The notes under the pieces: model-generated | Database searches by the model: none | What the model was told of the DNA's origin: nothing | The model's input: only the letters and a program-made list of their open reading frames with translations | Shown here: in pieces, positions 34,293 through 41,739 of the stretch | Layout: each line of letters opens with the position of its first letter | Position numbering within the stretch: the stretch's first letter is position 1 | Source of the DNA: Methylobacterium sp. | GTDB lineage: Bacteria; Pseudomonadota; Alphaproteobacteria; Rhizobiales; Beijerinckiaceae | Assembly (NCBI GenBank): GCA_002928875.1 | Contig: PERO01000006.1 | Location: 62,001 to 126,000, forward strand | Length of the DNA stretch: 64,000 bases | Direction: 5' to 3' | Translations under genes and position numbers: made by a program

Positions 34293-35751
34293 GCGGCAGG
34301 GCATCGTCCGACATCCGCGCGCGCCGGATGCGCGCGAGCGAACGAACCAGATCGGCGAGCCAGGCCGCGCCGACCAGCATCGCGCTGCCGAGCAGCACCC
34401 AGAGCGCGAATGGCGCCTCGACCACAGGCCCACCGCGCAGGAGGAGAAGGACGGGAATCGCCGCCACGACGAGCACCCGTGCGAGCAGCAGGCGGGTCGA
34501 GCGCAGCGCCTTCTTGCCCCGCCGGCGGTAGAGATAGGTCTCGCTCATGAGCGTCGCCGCCCCGTGCAGCAGCAGGCCGAGGGCCACCAGCGCGGCCAGC
34601 GGCGCCGCCATCATCCAGCCCGCGCCGAGCACCACGGGCAAACCGCGCGAGGCGGCGATCGCAGGCCCGAGGAGAAGCGGTTCCAGCTGGATTTCGGAAG
34701 CGGGAACGAAGCCCGCAAAGCCCCGCAGACGACAGGCGCGGAACGCGTCGAGCACATCGCGCGGCGCCTCCCCGCACACCTTGAGCCAGCCAAGAATCGC
34801 CTCGTCGAACACGAAGATCGGCCAGCGTGCCGGCGGCTGATCGGCGATCTGCTGGAGGACCAGCGCATGAAGCCGCACGACCTCGGTCATGACGAGCAGC
34901 ACGCCGGCCAAAGCCACGCCGAGCGCAAGGCTGGCGAGAACCAGCGTTCGTGCCGCACCTTCCCTTGGCGGACGCAAGGCCGAGCCAAGGCCGCCGATCG
35001 CAAAGCCGGTGAGGAAAGCCGGCAGATTGTTCAACCCAACTTTTGGAGTCAGCGCGGCTGGAAGCGCCTGAACCGCCTGGGCGAAGGCCCGTTCCAGGTT
35101 TTCGAGCGGCAGATGTCGCTCGAGGAAGGCGGCGCCCGCGAGCGGCAGGACCGCAAAGACCAGCCCCAGCAGCAGGATGGCGCGAGCCAGCCGCGAGAGA
35201 CCGGCCGCGCCGCCGATCGCCACGCCCAGCGCCAGCGCGATTACCAGAACGGCCCGGACGAGGTCACCGTTCAGGCGAGAAAGCAGCGTGGCATCGGCGA
35301 TCACGGGCGGAAACCACAGGAAAAAAAGCACCAGCGCCGCGCCAGCAATGGCAACCCGCCGCGCAACGCCGCCGGCATGCAGCACGGGCGCGCCCTCGGA
35401 ATGGAAGCCCGGCTCGCGGGGCAGCAGAAGCAGCGTGCCGACCGCATAACCCGCGAGGATGAACCCGACCTGCTCCGGCGCCTCCAGCGCGAAGCCGGCA
35501 TGGGCGGCAAGGCCCGCGAACAGCAGCAAACCGAGGCGGGCGACCCGGCCGAAAGCCTGCGCGCTCGGTCTTTCGCTGAGGAAGGGATCGAGCCGGTTCG
35601 TGGCCGACAGCAGGATCATCAGGCCACAGGCCAGCGCCAGCAGCGCCTGCAGGGCGATGAAGCCGACCGGGGCCGGGACGCCCAGCCGCTCGCCCAGCAT
35701 CAGGAAGAGCAGCCCGGCCGTCGTGATCGAGAAAACCAGTGTCGAAACCAT
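34267..35751 (-). CDS. Polytopic inner-membrane protein of unknown family
   Basis: A 494-residue protein with roughly twelve hydrophobic segments, including TLVFSITTAGLLFLML at the start and VLVVAAIPVLLLLRGGP near the end. The ATG at 35751 has GAGAGGCGG upstream. A large soluble-looking loop (about residues 305-360) contains RWPIFVFDEAILGWLKVCGEAP and ACRLRGFAGFVPASE. The overall pattern (short first helix, paired spans separated by charged loops) is transporter-like and loosely recalls sodium:solute symporters, but no symporter motif is convincing. I do not recognise it. It is a single-gene unit convergent with the ligase gene and divergent from the LuxR-type regulator. Confidence 0.7.
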   Translation of the reverse strand: MVSTLVFSITTAGLLFLMLGERLGVPAPVGFIALQALLALACGLMILLSATNRLDPFLSERPSAQAFGRVARLGLLLFAGLAAHAGFALEAPEQVGFILAGYAVGTLLLLPREPGFHSEGAPVLHAGGVARRVAIAGAALVLFFLWFPPVIADATLLSRLNGDLVRAVLVIALALGVAIGGAAGLSRLARAILLLGLVFAVLPLAGAAFLERHLPLENLERAFAQAVQALPAALTPKVGLNNLPAFLTGFAIGGLGSALRPPREGAARTLVLASLALGVALAGVLLVMTEVVRLHALVLQQIADQPPARWPIFVFDEAILGWLKVCGEAPRDVLDAFRACRLRGFAGFVPASEIQLEPLLLGPAIAASRGLPVVLGAGWMMAAPLAALVALGLLLHGAATLMSETYLYRRRGKKALRSTRLLLARVLVVAAIPVLLLLRGGPVVEAPFALWVLLGSAMLVGAAWLADLVRSLARIRRARMSDDALPLNPNAEAT

Positions 35752-35929
35752 GGAGCCGCCTCTCGCGCATGGTTTTTCGCAGGGTGAAAGGGCGGATGTC
35801 AAACCGGCGACGCGGCCCGACTTGACAGAATGTCGCAGCCCCGTCGGCCCCGCCATCGGACATGGTGCTTGCGGTCTTGCCGTGATAAACTCGCGAAAAC
35901 AAGAAACAACATTCCATGGGGGAAAAGGG

Positions 35930-36604
35930 ATGTCGGCAGGACTTTCCACGCCTCTCTCCGCGGACGGACGCGGCACCATCATCATCGCCGACGATCATCC
36001 GCTGTTTCGCGGCGCGCTTCGTCAGGCGGTCAACGGCATCTTCCGCCACCTGCACGTGATCGAGGCCGGGACGCTCGAGGAAGCCACCGCCGCGATTGCC
36101 GTGGAGCCCGAAGTGGATCTTGTCCTGCTCGACCTCAGGATGCCGGGCGTGAACGGTTTCTCGGGCCTCACCTTCCTGCGATCGCAATATCCGGCCGTGC
36201 CGGTGATCGTGGTCTCCGGCATCGAGGACGCGGCCACCATCCGCACCTGCATCGAGTTCGGCGCCTCGGGCTACATCCCCAAGACCTCTTCCATCGAGAC
36301 CATGCACGGCGCGATCGCCACCGTCATCGGCGGCGGACAATGGACCCCGCCGCATATCCGCCTCGATATCGGCGCGGACAAGGAAACCGCCGATCTCGTG
36401 CGCCGCCTGGCGAGCCTCACGCCGCAGCAGATGCGGGTGCTGACGATGCTCTCCGAAGGGTTGCTGAACAAGCAGATCGCCTACGAACTCTCGGTATCCG
36501 AGGCGACCGTGAAGGCGCATGTCTCGGCGATCCTGATGAAGCTCGGCGTCGAAAGTCGCACGCAGGCGGTGATCGCCGCCGCCAAGATCGAGCTTCCGGC
36601 CTGA
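35930..36604 (+). CDS. NarL/FixJ family response regulator (receiver plus LuxR-type HTH)
   Basis: A 224-residue two-domain regulator. The receiver has the acidic pair in IIIADDHPLFR, phospho-acceptor Asp68 in VLLDLRMPGVNG, Thr/Ser in VVSGIED and Lys in GYIPKTSS. The C-terminal LuxR-type helix-turn-helix (about 160-215) reads LTPQQMRVLTML, NKQIAYELSVSEATVKAHVSAI, shown in part. The ATG at 35930 follows GGGGAAAAGGG. A partner kinase is not adjacent: the flanking genes are an unknown membrane protein and pyrD. The target genes cannot be inferred. Confidence 0.92.
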   Translation: MSAGLSTPLSADGRGTIIIADDHPLFRGALRQAVNGIFRHLHVIEAGTLEEATAAIAVEPEVDLVLLDLRMPGVNGFSGLTFLRSQYPAVPVIVVSGIEDAATIRTCIEFGASGYIPKTSSIETMHGAIATVIGGGQWTPPHIRLDIGADKETADLVRRLASLTPQQMRVLTMLSEGLLNKQIAYELSVSEATVKAHVSAILMKLGVESRTQAVIAAAKIELPA

Positions 36605-36608
36605 CCTG

Positions 36609-36711
36609 GAGCGGTTTCCGATCTGACCGGATCAGATCGACCGCTCTATCTCTCTGTTTTATCGCATTTTCTTATCGCCAACCGGTATCCACTTGGCTGG
36701 AAAATGCTCTA
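36609..36711. repeat. Dispersed hairpin repeat, copy A (core AAGTGGATACCGGTT on the minus strand)
   Basis: The intergenic region holds two hairpins. The first (36609-36646) has arms GAGCGGT...CGATCTGA and their complement. The second (36664-36707) has arms GCATTTTC and GAAAATGC enclosing GCCAA/TTGGC around ACCGGTATCCACTT. Read on the minus strand the element begins TAGAGCATTTTCC, so the TAG stop of pyrD lies on its edge. The same core is found at 46390-46438. I recall this as a repeat scattered through many Hyphomicrobiales genomes; a copy count is needed to show this. It could also act as a bidirectional terminator between the convergent regulator and pyrD genes. Confidence 0.7.
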
Positions 36712-37779
36712 GCAGGCCGAGCTCGCCCAGTCGCGCGCCGATCGCCCGACCAGCGCGGAAATCCCCTCAGCGGGTGCGGCGTTGGCGAGCGTGGTCTTGA
36801 TCTCCTCGAGCAGGGCCGGCCCCTGGAAGATCAGCGCCGTATAGAGCTGCACCAGGCTTGCGCCCGCCTCGATCTTCGACAGCGCATCCGTGCCGCTCGC
36901 GATGCCGCCGACCCCGATCAGCGGGAATTTTCCCTCCACCCGCAGCCAGGTCTTGGCGAGCATCACCGTCGAGGGCCGGAAAAGCGGCCTGCCGGAAAGC
37001 CCGCCCGCTTCCTTCGCCAGCACCTTGTCCTTCAGCGCCGCGGGCCGGGCCGTGGTCGTGTTCGAGACGATCATCCCGTCGATGGGACGCGAGAGCGCGA
37101 CATCGACGATGTCATCGAGCTGCACATCGTCGAGATCGGGCGCGATCTTCAGAAGCACGCGGGTGGAAAGCTTAGCCCTCGCCCTGGCCTCCAGCGCGCG
37201 GTCGAGCAATTCCTCGAGAAAGGCCCGGCCCTGCAGGTCGCGCAGGCCCGGCGTGTTCGGCGAGGAGATGTTCAGCGTCACGAATTCGGCATGCGGCCCG
37301 AGGGTTTCGAGCAGCGCGACGTAATCGCCGATGCGGTCGGCGCTCTCCTTGTTGGCGCCGAGATTGATGCCGACGATCCCCTGTCGGCGCCGCTTCGCGA
37401 GGCGCGCGCGCACCACCGCCATGCCGCTGGAATTCAGGCCGTAGCGGTTGATCACGGCATCATCCGGCTGCAGGCGAAAGACGCGCGGGCGCGCATTGCC
37501 CGGCTGCGGCTGGCGCGTGACGCCGCCCACTTCCACGAAGCCGAAGCCCAGGCGCAGAACGGCGTCGGGCACCCGGGCATCCTTGTCAAAACCGGCGGCC
37601 ATGCCGACCGGATTGGGAAAATCGAGCCCGAAGGCCTGCACCTTCAGCCGTGGATCATCGGGCGCGCAGGCGGGGACGGGCATGAATTCCAGCGCACGCA
37701 CGGCGAGGTCATGCGCCTGCTCGGCATCGATCGAGCCGATCAGCGGGCGCAGCAGCGGAAAGGCGCGGGCGAACATCAT
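36709..37779 (-). CDS. pyrD: Dihydroorotate dehydrogenase (quinone), class 2
   Basis: A 356-residue membrane-associated flavoprotein of pyrimidine synthesis. The N-terminal hydrophobic helices (ARAFPLLRPLIGSIDAEQAHDLAV) mark class 2, the quinone-linked form. FMN and substrate motifs include GLDFPNPVGMAAGFDK, FVEVGGVTRQPQPGN, NRYGLNSSGM, NISSPNTPGLRDLQ (the catalytic serine region) and GVGGIASGTDALSKI. The enzyme oxidises dihydroorotate to orotate and passes electrons to ubiquinone. Its start overlaps the stop of the DUF952 gene, so the two form an operon. The stop codon TAG is contributed by the edge of a dispersed repeat, so the last residues (WASSAC) may differ from relatives. Confidence 0.96.
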   Translation of the reverse strand: MMFARAFPLLRPLIGSIDAEQAHDLAVRALEFMPVPACAPDDPRLKVQAFGLDFPNPVGMAAGFDKDARVPDAVLRLGFGFVEVGGVTRQPQPGNARPRVFRLQPDDAVINRYGLNSSGMAVVRARLAKRRRQGIVGINLGANKESADRIGDYVALLETLGPHAEFVTLNISSPNTPGLRDLQGRAFLEELLDRALEARARAKLSTRVLLKIAPDLDDVQLDDIVDVALSRPIDGMIVSNTTTARPAALKDKVLAKEAGGLSGRPLFRPSTVMLAKTWLRVEGKFPLIGVGGIASGTDALSKIEAGASLVQLYTALIFQGPALLEEIKTTLANAAPAEGISALVGRSARDWASSAC

Positions 37780-38126
37780 CAGGCCTCCTCGAAGGCGGGG
37801 AGAACGGGACAGCCCTCAGCGTCCTGCCCGATGGGCTTCATCCAGAGCACGTCGGCCAGCGCGAGTTCGGCATAGAGATGCGGGAAGAGATCACCCCCGC
37901 GCGAGATTTCGTCACGCAGGGCCTCGGTGAGCGGTTCGCGCGAAACCGCCAGCAGCACGAGATCGGGCATCCCCGCGAAATGCTTGCGCGCGGTTTCCGC
38001 GAGTTGATGGGCGTAGGAGAAATGGATGAACCCGTCCTGCTGGTCGATGGCCGAGCCCGCGAATCGGCCGGCGCGGCTGAAGGTTTCCCACTCCGCCCGG
38101 GGCAAGATCTTGAAAAGAAGCGCCAT
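37779..38126 (-). CDS. DUF952 family protein
   Basis: A 115-residue protein matching the DUF952 pattern: it begins MALLFKILPRAEWETFSRAG and has DQQDGFIHFSYAHQL, the conserved D-G-F-I-H-x-S box, then VLLAVSREPL and FPHLYAELALADVLWM. Many genomes place this family beside pyrD, as here. The fold is related to ADP-ribosyltransferase/KptA-like proteins in some analyses, but no function is established. The ATG at 38126 is chosen because upstream codons lack family character. It is the first gene of the pyrD operon and is divergent from the LexA-like regulator. Confidence 0.88.
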   Translation of the reverse strand: MALLFKILPRAEWETFSRAGRFAGSAIDQQDGFIHFSYAHQLAETARKHFAGMPDLVLLAVSREPLTEALRDEISRGGDLFPHLYAELALADVLWMKPIGQDAEGCPVLPAFEEA

Positions 38127-38169
38127 ACCGACTCCGAACCCGGCCATTTGGGGGAGCTTTAGGCCTTCG

Positions 38170-38192
38170 ATTTGTGCCTGCAAAGCGCAAAT
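38170..38192. promoter_or_regulatory. Inverted repeat ATTTGTGC-N7-GCGCAAAT between DUF952/pyrD and a LexA-like regulator
   Basis: Arms at 38170-38177 and 38185-38192 match at seven of eight positions and are separated by seven bases. The site lies 44 bases upstream of the DUF952 start and about 70 bases upstream of the regulator start, in the divergent promoter region. An autoregulatory operator for the helix-turn-helix protein at 38264 is a reasonable inference. Confidence 0.4.
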
Positions 38193-38263
38193 TGCAGCTT
38201 CGCCGGCTGTTCGGGATGCAAAACTCTCGCGATTCCAAACGCTTTGATGCAATATCATGCGGC

Positions 38264-38881
38264 ATGTTGACCCATTCTCAGATCTGGACGGCCATCGACA
38301 CGCTCGCGCAACGGCACGGGCTCACGCCGTCGGCATTGGCCAAACGGGCGGGGCTCGACGCGACGACCTTCAACCGGTCGAAGCGGCGGGGGGCCGATGG
38401 CAATCCGCGCTGGCCCTCGACCGAATCCATCGCGAAGATCCTCACGGCGACGCAGGTCAGCGTGGACGAATTCCTGGCGATCGTGACCAGCGTGCCGGGT
38501 CCCGCGAGCCTTCCCTTCCTGTTCAGCGATCACCTCAGGCCCGAGGCCTTCAACCCGGAAGGGAAACCGCAGGGCACAGGCTGGGAGGCGATCGAGCCGC
38601 TGCCGGGCCTGCGCGGCGATTCCTTCGCGATCGGGCTCGCCTCCGATGCCTTCGCCCCTTCCTACCGGCAAGGCGACGTGGTGATCGCCTCGCCGAGCGC
38701 CCCGCGCCGGCGGGGGGACCGCGTGCTGCTGCTCGCCGGGGATGGCAGCTTGTCGATCGGCGAACTCGGCCTCGAATCCGCGACGCAGGTGCGCTTGCGC
38801 TGCTTTTCGGGCCAGCAGATTCAGGCGCGCAGCACGAAGGACATCCGCCTGCTCGCGCGCATCCTCTGGGTGAGCCAGTAA
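38264..38881 (+). CDS. Helix-turn-helix regulator with LexA-like S24 peptidase domain
   Basis: A 205-residue protein. Residues about 1-70 form an XRE-type helix-turn-helix (IWTAIDTLAQRHGLTPSALAKRAGLDATTF, quoted in part, followed by WPSTESIAKIL). Residues about 115-205 resemble the S24/LexA C-terminal domain: DSFAIGLASDAFAPSYRQGD at the position of the catalytic serine loop and RRRGDRVLLLAGDGS near the lysine. A clear Ser-Lys dyad is not obvious (DSFAIGL carries Ser but the Lys position reads Arg), so self-cleavage may have been lost and the domain may serve for dimerisation. No strong ribosome site precedes the ATG at 38264. The stop lies 8 bases from the convergent lysK stop. Confidence 0.85.
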   Translation: MLTHSQIWTAIDTLAQRHGLTPSALAKRAGLDATTFNRSKRRGADGNPRWPSTESIAKILTATQVSVDEFLAIVTSVPGPASLPFLFSDHLRPEAFNPEGKPQGTGWEAIEPLPGLRGDSFAIGLASDAFAPSYRQGDVVIASPSAPRRRGDRVLLLAGDGSLSIGELGLESATQVRLRCFSGQQIQARSTKDIRLLARILWVSQ

Positions 38882-38889
38882 GGCCGGGT

Positions 38890-40596
38890 TCAGCCCGTGA
38901 TGCCGCGCGCCTTCAGGAACGCCTCATGCGCCGCCACGAGATCGCCCGCGACCGCCTTACGGATCAGCGCGACCGTGTTCTCGAGGCCGTAGATCGCCGC
39001 GAAGGAACCGAAGCGCGGGCCACGTTCCTCGCCGAGCAGCACGTTGTAGATCGCCGCGAACCACGCATTCGAAACGCCGGGACGCTCGGGCGTGGCGCCC
39101 TTGGCCTGGAAATCCTGATAGCGCGGCACGGCGCGCGCGACATCATAGGCCGCTTCCTGAATGGCCTCGGCGCTCGCATCGGCCGGAAGGCCCGCGAGCG
39201 TGTCGGCGAGCGTCGTGAAGGCCGCCGCCTCCACGTCGTCCGGCAGGCGATAGGCCTTCTTCGGCTTCACGAAATCCTCGAAATAGCGGATCGCGTAGCC
39301 CACCAGCGCATCGAGCCGCGGATGGCTTTCGGGCGAGGCCGAGGGCGCATAGCGCTTCAGGAACCCCCAGAGCACGCCCTTCTCCTCGGCATTGGCCACC
39401 GCAACGAGGTTCATCAGCAGCGAAAAGGAGACTTTCTCGGAAGGGGCGTTCTCGCCCTCGCGGCCGAGCTTTTCCGAGGCCGGCGGGTTGCCGCCATGGA
39501 TGTGCCAGACCGGGTTGCCGAGCTGGTTCTTCTGGTCCTGCCGGGGGAAGGCATCGAGGAACTGGAGATATTCATCCACCGCGCGCGGAATGACATCGAA
39601 ATAGAGCCGCTTCGCCTCGCGCGGCTTGTGGAACATGTAGAGCGCCAGGCTCTCGGGCGAGGCATAGGTCAGCCACTCGTCGATCGTCAGGCCATTGCCC
39701 TTCGACTTCGAGATCTTCTGGCCCTGGTCGTCGAGGAACAATTCGTAGACGTAGTGCTCCGGCGGAATGCCGCCGAGGATCGCGCAGATGCGGTCATAGA
39801 TGCCGGCATTGGTCTGGTGATCCTTGCCGAACATCTCGAAATCGACATCGAGCGCCGCCCAGCGCATGCCGAAATCCGGCTTCCATTGCAGCTTCACGTT
39901 CCCGCCGGTGACGGGCAGCGTCGTCTCCGCGCCATCCTCGTCGAGGAAGGTGATGGTGCCGGCCTTCGCATCGACATGCCGCATCGGCACATAGAGCACG
40001 CGGCCCGATTTTGGCGAGATCGGCAGGAAGGGCGAATAGGTCGCCTGCCGCTCGGGGCCGAGGGTCGGCAGCATCACATCCATGATGGCCTGATAGCGCT
40101 CGGCCGCGCGCAGCAGCACCGCATCGAAGGTGCCGTTGCGATAGCATTCGGTGGCGCTCATGAACTCGTATTCGAAGCCGAAGGTATCGAGAAAGCGCCG
40201 GAGCATCGCGTTGTTGTGATGCCCGAAACTCTCGTAATCGCCGCCGAACGGGTTCGGAACGGCCGTCAACGGCTTCTGCAGATGCGGCTCGAGGAAGGCG
40301 CGATCCGGCACGTTGTCCGGGATCTTGCGCATGCCGTCCATGTCATCCGAGAAGCAGATGAGGCGCGTGGGGATTTCCCCGCCGGTCAGCGCCTCGAAGG
40401 CGCGGCGCACCATCGTCGTGCGCGCCACCTCGCCGAAGGTGCCGATATGCGGCAGGCCCGAGGGACCATAGCCCGTCTCAAACAGCACATGCGTCTTCCC
40501 CGATTTCTTGACGCGCGCGACCAGCTTGCGGGCCTCTTCGAAAGGCCAGGCGGGAGAGGTCTGGGCAGCGTCGCGAAAACGGGAGAGATCGGTCAT
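38890..40596 (-). CDS. lysK: Lysyl-tRNA synthetase, class I
   Basis: A 568-residue class I lysyl-tRNA synthetase, the form typical of alphaproteobacteria and archaea and unrelated to the class II LysS of Escherichia coli. The HIGH signature appears as [13 protein letters not shown] (PHIG at 49-52) and the KMSKS signature as KISKSKG (294-300). The segment [15 protein letters not shown] is also family-specific. It charges tRNA-Lys with lysine in the cytoplasm. The gene is a single unit whose ATG at 40596 lacks a strong ribosome site; it is followed convergently by the LexA-like regulator. Confidence 0.97.
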   Translation of the reverse strand: MTDLSRFRDAAQTSPAWPFEEARKLVARVKKSGKTHVLFETGYGPSGLPHIGTFGEVARTTMVRRAFEALTGGEIPTRLICFSDDMDGMRKIPDNVPDRAFLEPHLQKPLTAVPNPFGGDYESFGHHNNAMLRRFLDTFGFEYEFMSATECYRNGTFDAVLLRAAERYQAIMDVMLPTLGPERQATYSPFLPISPKSGRVLYVPMRHVDAKAGTITFLDEDGAETTLPVTGGNVKLQWKPDFGMRWAALDVDFEMFGKDHQTNAGIYDRICAILGGIPPEHYVYELFLDDQGQKISKSKGNGLTIDEWLTYASPESLALYMFHKPREAKRLYFDVIPRAVDEYLQFLDAFPRQDQKNQLGNPVWHIHGGNPPASEKLGREGENAPSEKVSFSLLMNLVAVANAEEKGVLWGFLKRYAPSASPESHPRLDALVGYAIRYFEDFVKPKKAYRLPDDVEAAAFTTLADTLAGLPADASAEAIQEAAYDVARAVPRYQDFQAKGATPERPGVSNAWFAAIYNVLLGEERGPRFGSFAAIYGLENTVALIRKAVAGDLVAAHEAFLKARGITG

Positions 40597-40679
40597 GGAA
40601 GCGGGTTTTCCGGGGGAAAGGCAGGCCGGTTTCGTTAGGGCCGGCGCGAGACGCCGTCAACCGCCGGAAAACGCCCCGA

Positions 40680-41576
40680 TCAGTAGAACGGCACGGGGAA
40701 ATGTTTCAGGTAGAGCCGCGCGAAGCGCCCGTCGCGGCTCATGCGGGTGAGCGCGTCGTCGATCGCCTGCCGCAGCGTGGCATTGCCCTTGCGCATCACG
40801 ATGCCTGCGCCTTCGCCGAAGAACCGGCTTTCCGCGTAGGCCCCGCCGATGAAGGCGCAACAGCCGAGCGATTCCGAGCCATTGAGCCAGAAGGCGATGG
40901 CAATGGCATCGCCGAACGCGAGATCCACCTGCCGCCGGCGCATGGCTTCGAGCGCCCGGTCGGTGCTCTCGAACCGCTCGATCCGCACGGCCGGGAACAA
41001 GGCGTTGAGATAGGCCTCGTGCCGGGACCCGCCGACGACCGCGATGGATTTGCCCTGCAACGCGCGGATATCGGTGAAGGCAACCGCCCCCTCCTTGTGG
41101 CCGGCAAACCGCGCGGGAACCCGATAGACCGGCAGCGACACCTCGAAACGCTGGCGCAGATCGGCATCGATCCGGTGCGAGGCGATGACCGCATCGCCCT
41201 GATTGGCTTCGACGGCCGGCAGCAGCAGATCCCAGCGGCGGGGCTGGATGGTGCATTGCACTTCGAGTTCGGCGCAGATCGCGCGCGCGAGATCGACATT
41301 GAAACCCTGCAACTGGCCGTCGGCTCCCAGAAAATTGAACGGCGGATAATCATCCTCGGTGAGGAAGCGGATGCTGGCGAGGCGCGGGCCGGTTCGCCGC
41401 TCGATGCGCCGTTCGGGATCGACGAAGACCGGAATGCGGATGGCCGGGCCCTGCTGCGCCAGGACCGGCGCGGCAGCCCCCATTCCGCCCAGCAGGCCCG
41501 GCACGAGGCCGAGGAGCGCGATTATGGGCGAAAAGCCCGACATGGCCCGCTGGAACCATCGGAACGCGTTGCGCAT
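40680..41576 (-). CDS. Periplasmic solute-binding protein, family 3 (PBPb type)
   Basis: A 298-residue exported binding protein. The ATG at 41576 has AGGAGG just upstream, and the N-terminus contains a hydrophobic signal (IIALLGLVPGLLGGMGAAAPVLAQ). The mature protein has the family 3 features DYPPFNFLGADGQLQGFNVDLARAICAEL, quoted here in overlapping parts, VIASHRID, and the hinge segment GKSIAVVGGSRHEAYL. Such proteins bind amino acids or small organic anions for ABC uptake or as sensors. No permease or ATPase gene is nearby, so it may be an orphan. Residue RRWDLLLPAVEANQGDAVIA fits a ligand-pocket wall. The substrate cannot be named. Confidence 0.88.
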   Translation of the reverse strand: MRNAFRWFQRAMSGFSPIIALLGLVPGLLGGMGAAAPVLAQQGPAIRIPVFVDPERRIERRTGPRLASIRFLTEDDYPPFNFLGADGQLQGFNVDLARAICAELEVQCTIQPRRWDLLLPAVEANQGDAVIASHRIDADLRQRFEVSLPVYRVPARFAGHKEGAVAFTDIRALQGKSIAVVGGSRHEAYLNALFPAVRIERFESTDRALEAMRRRQVDLAFGDAIAIAFWLNGSESLGCCAFIGGAYAESRFFGEGAGIVMRKGNATLRQAIDDALTRMSRDGRFARLYLKHFPVPFY

Positions 41577-41739
41577 TCGGCCTCCTGCTTGGCATCTGTT
41601 CATGTCGGTCATGCCATTTGCGGATGGGACAAGGCAATCGCGACGGTTGCCTTCGGCGGACATTTGCGACAAAGCGACGGCGGATCTTTCGCAACTGCGA
41701 AGATCGACCTCCATCTGTGACCGAGGGAGTGGCACGGAG

